Origin: Candidatus Zhuqueibacterota bacterium
Lineage (GTDB): Bacteria > Zhuqueibacterota > Zhuqueibacteria > Zhuqueibacterales > Geothermadaptataceae
Assembly: GCA_030950365.1 (NCBI GenBank)
Contig: JAUZRQ010000073.1
Span: 1-51,305 of the forward strand
Reading direction: 5' to 3'
DNA length: 51,305 bases
The translations under genes were made by a program, and so were the position numbers. This document shows, one piece after another, positions 45,869 to 51,305 of the stretch (positions are counted from its first letter, which is position 1; every line of letters starts with the position of its first letter). The notes beneath the pieces were generated by a model, which was given only the letters and a program-made list of their open reading frames with translations, made no database searches and was not told the origin of the DNA.

Positions 45869-46930
45869 ATGTCAAAGTTTAAAAATATAATCAGTTTTCT
45901 GGTGTTTGCCTCTGTGGTGGTGGCAGCTGTCCACGTGGAGGCGGGTAACCCCAAGCGCCGTGGTACATCCGGTGCTCAGGAGCTGCTGATTCCGGTGGGT
46001 TCCCGGGGCACGGCCATGGGCGGTGCCGTGGTATCCAGCACCAGTGGAATCGATGCGATTTTTTGGAACCCCGCTGGCCTTGCCGGTATTGATGCCGGCG
46101 CGCAGCTTATGGCATCAAATCTGCAATATATTGCCGATATTAGTGTCAACTACGCTGCCGTCGCAGGCAACTTCCGCGGTGTGGGCTGGTTCGGGTTCAG
46201 CATCAAAACTCTCGACTTCGGAGAAATCCCGGTAACCACCGAAGATAATCCTGATGGTACCGGTGCGACTTTTTCACCCACGTTTCTGACCCTCGGTGTC
46301 ACCTACGCCCGTGCTATGACCGACCGCATCTTGTTCGGCGCCACGGTGAAGGTGGTCTCCGAAGAAATTACCCGCGAACGGGCCACGGGTGTGGCATTCG
46401 ACTTCGGTTTGCAGTACAGTACCGGACCCGGCGGTCTCCGTCTGGGTGTTGCCCTGAAAAACCTCGGTGGCAACATGAAGTTCGACGGCCCGGACCTCGA
46501 AGAAAAGGTCAACATCCCTGGCCAGCGGGTGGGAAGCCAGGTGCGCAATCTGCGTGTGCCTTTGAACCCGTTTGAATTGCCCACCACCCTGGAACTGGGT
46601 GTGTCCTATGAATGGAAGGTCAACGAGACCAACAGCCTTACCTTCAGCGGTAGCTTCTTGAACGACAACTTCGGTCTCGACCTGTACTCCGGTGGCGTGG
46701 AATACAATATGAATAATATGGTTTTTCTGCGAGGCGGTTTTGCGGCAGCATACGATGTTGAACAAGCCACATTCCAGACCCAGAGCGAAGAATTCTTGTT
46801 CGGTCCCTCGTTCGGCGCCGGTGTGCAGTACGAAATCACCTCCGGCATCAAACTCGCGATCGATTACGCCTACCGGACTACCCAGTACTTCGATAACAAC
46901 CAGTGGCTCACGCTGACCGTAACGTTTTAA
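45869..46930 (+). CDS. PorV/PorQ-family outer-membrane protein
   Basis: 353 residues. Signal peptide to ~25 (FLVFASVVVAAVHVEAG). The conserved N-terminus ELLIPVGSRGTAMGGAVVSSTSGIDAIFWNPAGL (in two pieces) is the family hallmark, followed by repeated amphipathic beta-strands and an aromatic C-terminus (LTLTVTF), as expected for an outer-membrane barrel of the FadL/PorV fold. PorV is the shuttle protein that takes substrates from the type IX translocon; paralogues serve particular cargo. Its place directly after a sorting-domain protein suggests a dedicated partner. Strong ribosome site (AAGGAGGG). A terminator follows, closing the unit. Confidence 0.9.
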   Translation: MSKFKNIISFLVFASVVVAAVHVEAGNPKRRGTSGAQELLIPVGSRGTAMGGAVVSSTSGIDAIFWNPAGLAGIDAGAQLMASNLQYIADISVNYAAVAGNFRGVGWFGFSIKTLDFGEIPVTTEDNPDGTGATFSPTFLTLGVTYARAMTDRILFGATVKVVSEEITRERATGVAFDFGLQYSTGPGGLRLGVALKNLGGNMKFDGPDLEEKVNIPGQRVGSQVRNLRVPLNPFELPTTLELGVSYEWKVNETNSLTFSGSFLNDNFGLDLYSGGVEYNMNNMVFLRGGFAAAYDVEQATFQTQSEEFLFGPSFGAGVQYEITSGIKLAIDYAYRTTQYFDNNQWLTLTVTF

Positions 46931-46948
46931 TTCGAAACGTGGATATTC

Positions 46949-46985
46949 AAAAGGGGCTGGACCTGTGGGTTCAGCCCCTTTTTTA
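46949..46985 (+). terminator. Intrinsic terminator closing the receptor-cargo-PorV unit
   Basis: AAGGGGCTG (46951-46959) pairs with CAGCCCCTT (46972-46980), with inner ACC/GGT pairs and a run of six or more T (46979-46984). It begins about 20 bases after the porV-like stop. Confidence 0.93.
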
Positions 46986-47213
46986 TGTTATACCTTGCTT
47001 CTATATTTGCGATTATGCATGAAAAACTATGGCTTGATGTTGCATCCAAGGTCAGCGAAAAAAGGGAAAGCACTTTTTTGCCTTTCCATCATAGATGAAG
47101 GGTAGCCAATAGCATAAAATCAGCAATTTTAGCTAAAAATCCCTTTCCCTTTTTTGAAAGAATTTTGTAACATTTAAAAAAGCCAACCGGAACTATTTTA
47201 TGGAGTGTTTTCC

Positions 47214-48626
47214 ATGTTGAACTTGCGCGGCAATGGTAGGGGAGGGAAGCTCCTGGCGTCGTTCCTGCTTCTCTGGGTCTCGGCGGGCTGGGCCCAGCCG
47301 CAAAGAAAATTGCAATTGAGCGTCGATTACGGCATCTTTAGCTTTGGAACCGACCGGACCTATCTGGAACTTTACTACGCCCTGGATCAGAGTGCATTGG
47401 TCTATAAAAAAGACGCGCAGGACCGGCTCATGGCGCAAACCCTGATGCGGTTGAACCTTTTCAAAGGCAAAGAGCTGTATGCCTCCAAAGCCTGGCGGCT
47501 GCAAAGCGCCCTCTTGGACACGACCCGGAAACAGGAGAAAATGGTGGATCAACTGCGCTACGAGGTCGAGCCGGGCCATTACACCATCCGTTTGTTGGCC
47601 CGCGATTTGAACGACTTTGCCAATGCTGATAGCGTCGAGATGGAGATTGATGTGCCGGCACCCCAGAACGACGCCTTCAGCCTGAGCAGCATCCAGCTCG
47701 CCAGCCAGATCACCCGGGTGCAACCCGATCAGCGTGATATCTTCTGCAAAAGCACGTTGCGCATCATTCCCAATCCGGATGGATTTTACGGCCAGGACCG
47801 TCCGCTGCTGTACTACTATATCGAATCCTATCACCTCAACCGCGTGCTGAACGGCTCCATATACAAAACCCGCTGCCAGATCGCCGACGCCAACGGCAAA
47901 CCACTGGACAATCCCAAACCGCGCATCCGCAAAAAACGGCTGGTGGCTTCGGGCCTGGATGTGGGCAACATCAATGTGTCCAACCTGCCGTCCGGCACCT
48001 ATTTTCTGATGTTCACGGTGATGGATGAAAATGATCAGGAAGTCGGCACCACTTCGAAGAAATTTTATGTGTACAATCCCGAGGTGGACAAAACCGTCAT
48101 CGCGCAGCGCAAGAGCACCGATCCACTGTACCAGTATTTCCAGAGCCTGGATGCGCCGCTGCTCGATCGCGAATATGAGCTCATCGCCTATATCGTGCGC
48201 GATCAGGATCGAGAAATCTGGCAAAGCCTGACCAGTGTGGAAGCCAAAAGGGAATTTCTGGCCGCTTTCTGGCGCGCGCGGGATCCGGATCCAAAGACGC
48301 CCGAAAATGAAATGCGGGAAGAGTATTTCAAGCGTCTGGAGGAGGCCAATCGCCGGTTTCGCAGCTACAGCCGCGATGGTTGGCGCACCGACCGCGGGCG
48401 CGTGTACATTCTGTACGGTCCCCCCGATTACATCGATCGTTACCCGAGCACTGGAGATACCAAACCCTACGAAATCTGGACCTATAACTACGTCCCAGGG
48501 CAGGGAAAGGCGGAGTTTATTTTTGCCGATATGAACGAGCTGCGGGAGTTTCAGCTCATCCATGCCACGCCGGTGGGTGAAGTGAAAAACGAAGATTGGA
48601 AACGATTTATCAGCGTTATCCGGTGA
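47214..48626 (+). CDS. GWxTD-domain secreted protein
   Basis: 470 residues from ATG 47214 (GGAG 8 nt before; an in-frame GTG at 47205 overlaps that site). Signal peptide to ~27 (LLASFLLLWVSAGWA). The middle (~30-290) is beta-rich with an extensible Ig-like pattern. The C-terminal domain has the defining GWRTD motif (389-393) followed by GRVYILYGPPDYID and YEIWTYNY. A helical segment precedes it (LTSVEAKREFLAAFWRARDPDPKTP). GWxTD domains are frequent in Calditrichota/KSB1-like genomes and related phyla; their function is unknown to me beyond being secreted or envelope-associated. It follows the terminator of the PorV unit, so it probably has its own promoter. Confidence 0.9.
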   Translation: MLNLRGNGRGGKLLASFLLLWVSAGWAQPQRKLQLSVDYGIFSFGTDRTYLELYYALDQSALVYKKDAQDRLMAQTLMRLNLFKGKELYASKAWRLQSALLDTTRKQEKMVDQLRYEVEPGHYTIRLLARDLNDFANADSVEMEIDVPAPQNDAFSLSSIQLASQITRVQPDQRDIFCKSTLRIIPNPDGFYGQDRPLLYYYIESYHLNRVLNGSIYKTRCQIADANGKPLDNPKPRIRKKRLVASGLDVGNINVSNLPSGTYFLMFTVMDENDQEVGTTSKKFYVYNPEVDKTVIAQRKSTDPLYQYFQSLDAPLLDREYELIAYIVRDQDREIWQSLTSVEAKREFLAAFWRARDPDPKTPENEMREEYFKRLEEANRRFRSYSRDGWRTDRGRVYILYGPPDYIDRYPSTGDTKPYEIWTYNYVPGQGKAEFIFADMNELREFQLIHATPVGEVKNEDWKRFISVIR

Positions 48627-48858
48627 TGATTTGCAGACGGCGTTTGTCGTTCGTCGCCTGTCATTAACGCGGTGATTCGATTGTCTCACAGAGCACTCCG
48701 CCACACTGAATGTATTCGCGCTGCATCGCGAACTCATCGCTTCTGCGAGCGGTCACATTTTTAAAATGGATGTGGGCGAAATTAAATTCGAATCTTCGAG
48801 ATTCGATGTTGCTTCTAATCCTTTTTATATTTCTGACCCACGACCGCGGGGGATGATC

Positions 48859-50670
48859 ATGAACGCGTTACGATACGGGCTTTTGCTGCCGGGTATTATT
48901 ATGCTCGCCGCCTGGTTTGTCTCACCCGCCGCCGCACAGCGCATCATCGATTTCTCTCGACAGCCTGCCGACATCGCCATTCGGGGCGACCTTGACGGCC
49001 AGGGGCTCGGTGCCAGTTCTGCCATCGGCGACCTCAACGGCGATGGCCTGCGCGATCTCGTTGTCGGGGCGCCCGGCGGCTGGGCCATGGATAATGCCAA
49101 TCCGGGGGATGTCTTTATCTTCTTTGGCCGGAGCCACTGGCCCGGACAGATCGATTTGAACACCGGCCGTGCCGATGTCTCGATTTCCGGCCGGCATCCG
49201 GGCGATCGTTTCGGCCAGGCCCTGTTTGCGACCGATGTAAACGGCGATGGAGTGGATGATCTGATCATCGGTGCGCCGGGCACCACGGCGGACGTGCGAG
49301 CCAATGCCGGAGCCGTGTATGTGCTGTTCGGGCGGGCTGAATGGCCCTCGCACCTGCCCATGGATTCTACCGAATCGGATATCCTGTTCTGGGGACGGGA
49401 GCCCGAGGAACAGTTGGGCAATGCCGTTGCCTCCGGCGATATCAACGCCGATGGCCGCGCCGATCTCATCCTCGCCGCCTGGATGGGCAGCTACCCCGGC
49501 ATGATCGCCAATGGCAAAGTTTATGTATTTTGGACGGTCGATTCGCTTTCCGGATTGATGGATTTGCTTGAGACGCCGGCCGATCTCACCGTTTTTGGCA
49601 AGAATAACAACGATTTTGCCGGTGTATCCATCGCCGCGGCGGATTTCGATGGCGACGGTCATGACGATATTCTCATCGGCGATCACAAGGCCAACACCCC
49701 GGCCGGGCTCGATGCCGGCGTGGCTTATGCCGTGAAGGGCGCGGTGCGCATGGCCGACACCTTGTGGTTCCGCGAGCGTCCGCCTTCGCTGCTCATCATG
49801 GGCCCGTCGCAGTTCGATCACTTCGGTTTTGCCATGATTGCTGCCGATCTCAACGGCGATGGCCTGAGGGACTGGCTGGTGGGCGCGCGGCAGGCCAATC
49901 CCGTGGCCGGTATCGAGAATGGCGGCAGCGTGTACGCCTTTTTCGGCCATGATGCGTTTCCCGATACCCTGGATTTGAGCCAGAATGCCGCCGACATCCA
50001 TTTTTACGGCACCGATGCGTTTGGCTTTCTTGGCTCGGCGCTGGCCGCCGGCGATGTGAACGGCGACGGGCTTGCGGATGTGGTCCTGGCTGCGCCCCGG
50101 GCCACGGTGAACGCTCGCCGGGATGCCGGGCGAGTGTATGTGCTGATTGCCGGAGAAAACTGGCCGGCGGAATGGCAGGTGAACGAGCAAACCGCCCGGT
50201 TGACGCTGCAAATCAGCGCAGAAGCCGCTTTTTTCGGGGCGGCCCTTGGCATCGGCGACATCAATGGCGATGGGCTGGATGACCTCGTTGTCGGCGCGCC
50301 GGGCGAGGACCAGACCGGCATCGCGCGGGTGCTGTTTGGAAGCCGCGTGCTCCAGATCGCCAATAGCGACCGGCGAGCTGTTCTCCCGCAGCAGTTCCGA
50401 ATCATCGGATTGAACCCGAATCCATTTCAGCAAACCACGCTCCTGCACATCGAGTTGCTGCAACCAACCGCTCAACTGCGCCTGCGCGTGTTTGATCTGC
50501 TTGGACGGGAAGTTTTTTCCAAACGTTTGTCGCATCAGCCGCCGGGCATGCTGCGCGTGCGACTGAATTTTGCTGCCGAGCCGCTATCCGCCCTGCCTGC
50601 GGGCATCTACTGGCTAATGGTGGAAACGCCGTCTCAGCGGCAGGTCAAGCGGCTGGTCTATCTGCGATGA
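48859..50670 (+). CDS. FG-GAP beta-propeller protein with Por sorting domain
   Basis: 603 residues from ATG 48859, chosen because GGGGG lies 7 nt before it and a signal peptide follows directly (LLLPGIIMLAAWFVSPAAAQ, to 27); the frame itself opens at 48766. Seven FG-GAP repeats are visible, each with a DxNxDG-type calcium loop and a following DLxxGAP strand (for example DLNGDGLRDLVVGAP, DVNGDGVDDLIIGAP, DFDGDGHDDILIG, DINGDGLDDLVVGAP), predicting a seven-bladed integrin-alpha-like propeller over ~35-525. The C-terminal ~85 residues (GLNPNPFQQTTL, VFDLLGREVF, PAGIYWLMVE) are a type A sorting domain. Likely a surface adhesion or ligand-binding protein. The stop is followed in the same frame by the next partial gene. 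Confidence 0.9.
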   Translation: MNALRYGLLLPGIIMLAAWFVSPAAAQRIIDFSRQPADIAIRGDLDGQGLGASSAIGDLNGDGLRDLVVGAPGGWAMDNANPGDVFIFFGRSHWPGQIDLNTGRADVSISGRHPGDRFGQALFATDVNGDGVDDLIIGAPGTTADVRANAGAVYVLFGRAEWPSHLPMDSTESDILFWGREPEEQLGNAVASGDINADGRADLILAAWMGSYPGMIANGKVYVFWTVDSLSGLMDLLETPADLTVFGKNNNDFAGVSIAAADFDGDGHDDILIGDHKANTPAGLDAGVAYAVKGAVRMADTLWFRERPPSLLIMGPSQFDHFGFAMIAADLNGDGLRDWLVGARQANPVAGIENGGSVYAFFGHDAFPDTLDLSQNAADIHFYGTDAFGFLGSALAAGDVNGDGLADVVLAAPRATVNARRDAGRVYVLIAGENWPAEWQVNEQTARLTLQISAEAAFFGAALGIGDINGDGLDDLVVGAPGEDQTGIARVLFGSRVLQIANSDRRAVLPQQFRIIGLNPNPFQQTTLLHIELLQPTAQLRLRVFDLLGREVFSKRLSHQPPGMLRVRLNFAAEPLSALPAGIYWLMVETPSQRQVKRLVYLR

Positions 50671-50739
50671 TGGCCTGTGAATGAGATCGAAGCAGGAAAG
50701 GCCGCGCCGCTTCGGGACGAAAACCATGCACCGCAATCC

Positions 50740-51305
50740 TTGAATCGCAAATCGAGGCGAGGCTTGAACTGTTTGTTTAAATGGAAGTTGTGGCTGGTCG
50801 CTGGTCTGCTATTCTGGCCGGTCTGGTCAGCTCGTCCGCAGGCGCCGCCGTTGCGCGGACGCGTGCTGGATGCCGATAGCCGTAGGCCCATTGCCAGTGT
50901 CAATATCGTGGTTCTCCGGACCCGCCTTGGCACCACAACCGATCGCGACGGCCGATTTGAGTTGCCTCCATCGTTGCAGCCGACCGATACGCTGACGTTT
51001 TCGCATATCGGCTATCATTCGTTCCGATGCAGCGTGCGCGACCTGGCCGGCATGGAAGCCGTGCTGCTGCGCGTGCGCGTATTGCCGTTTCCGGGCCTGG
51101 AGGTCGAAGCACAGAAAGATTCGCCGGTATCGCGTGAAATTCCGGCCTCGGTGACCCTGCTGCCGGTAGAAACGGTGCTCGCCGAGGCCTCCACCGATCT
51201 GGGGGATTATCTGCAGCGCAATGCCAGCGTGAAAATTGACGAGACCCTCGCCGGGCAGAAGTGGCTTTCGGTGCGTGGCGGCAATCCCGACGAGGTGCGC
51301 ATCGT
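50740..51305 (+). CDS. TonB-dependent receptor-like protein, cut by window end
   Basis: The frame runs off the window. It encodes a basic N-terminus (NRKSRRGLNCLFKWK), a hydrophobic signal core (LWLVAGLLFWPVWSA), a CarboxypepD_reg-like domain (LRGRVLDADSRRPIASVNI, TTTDRDGRFELP, FSHIGYHSF) and the start of a plug domain (TDLGDYLQRNASVKI, KWLSVRGGNPDEVRI). This is the same layout as the receptors at 35824 and 39409. The start is uncertain: no ATG lies in frame. TTG 50740 fits the signal peptide, and GTG 50677, 7 bases after the previous stop, is the other choice. No good ribosome site supports either. Confidence 0.78.
   Translation, partial: MNRKSRRGLNCLFKWKLWLVAGLLFWPVWSARPQAPPLRGRVLDADSRRPIASVNIVVLRTRLGTTTDRDGRFELPPSLQPTDTLTFSHIGYHSFRCSVRDLAGMEAVLLRVRVLPFPGLEVEAQKDSPVSREIPASVTLLPVETVLAEASTDLGDYLQRNASVKIDETLAGQKWLSVRGGNPDEVRI

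Noticed and set aside
50668-50680. Possible fusion or TGA read-through joining the FG-GAP protein to the next receptor
   Set aside because: The frames happen to be in register, but the first protein ends in a complete sorting domain and the second begins with its own signal peptide.

Overview
The window looks like chromosomal DNA from a Gram-negative member of the FCB (Fibrobacterota-Chlorobiota-Bacteroidota) group, probably a KSB1- or Calditrichota-like lineage. The evidence is TonB-dependent receptors with N-terminal carboxypeptidase-like regulatory domains, C-terminal Por (type IX) sorting domains, a PorV/PorQ-type outer-membrane protein, a GWxTD-domain protein, an MglA/Roadblock module and a short Bacteroidota-sized RpoD. 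Unlike typical Bacteroidota, many genes have strong Shine-Dalgarno sites and the readable promoters are ordinary -35/-10 pairs with 17-bp spacers. The lineage is inferred, not proven.

Layout. 1-9.3 kb (minus strand): a truncated MBL/beta-CASP RNase-like hydrolase, two paralogous secreted subtilisin-like proteases with sorting domains, and a TPR lipoprotein between them. 9.7-13.9 kb (plus): threonine aldolase, then a shortened SBP5-type solute-binding protein immediately followed by a Cache-HAMP histidine kinase. 14-19.2 kb: rpsU with a long leader, rpoD, and priA, separated by repeat-rich spacers. 19.7-25 kb: a metallophosphoesterase, a Roadblock-MglA-Roadblock gene trio, a UMF1-type MFS transporter, an unknown secreted protein and a single-domain response regulator. 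25.1-34 kb: tRNA-Leu(UAG), the proteostasis run tig-clpP-clpX-lon-engB, then a class V aminotransferase and a short SerA. 34.3-35.7 kb: an NtrC-family sigma-54 activator. 35.8-51.3 kb: an outer-membrane/secretion island with three TonB-dependent receptors (one minus, one plus, one cut by the window end), a 1066-residue secreted protein, a PorV-like protein, a GWxTD protein and an FG-GAP beta-propeller protein.

The genes mix housekeeping with an envelope/secretion programme. The sorting-domain proteins (two proteases, the large cargo, the FG-GAP protein) would be exported across the outer membrane by a type IX system whose core genes are not in this window. The PorV-like protein fits as a shuttle or outer-membrane partner. 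The most interesting novel signals are: a shared, apparently unnamed extracellular module (DWDI...GPF signature) in three unrelated secreted proteins; a composite palindromic repeat family in three spacers; the minimal SBP5 plus kinase pair with no transporter; a dense set of TGCA-centred palindromes between two divergent TonB receptors; and GC-rich stem-loops at both junctions of the receptor-cargo-PorV unit. No CRISPR array, insertion sequence, rRNA or phage gene was seen.
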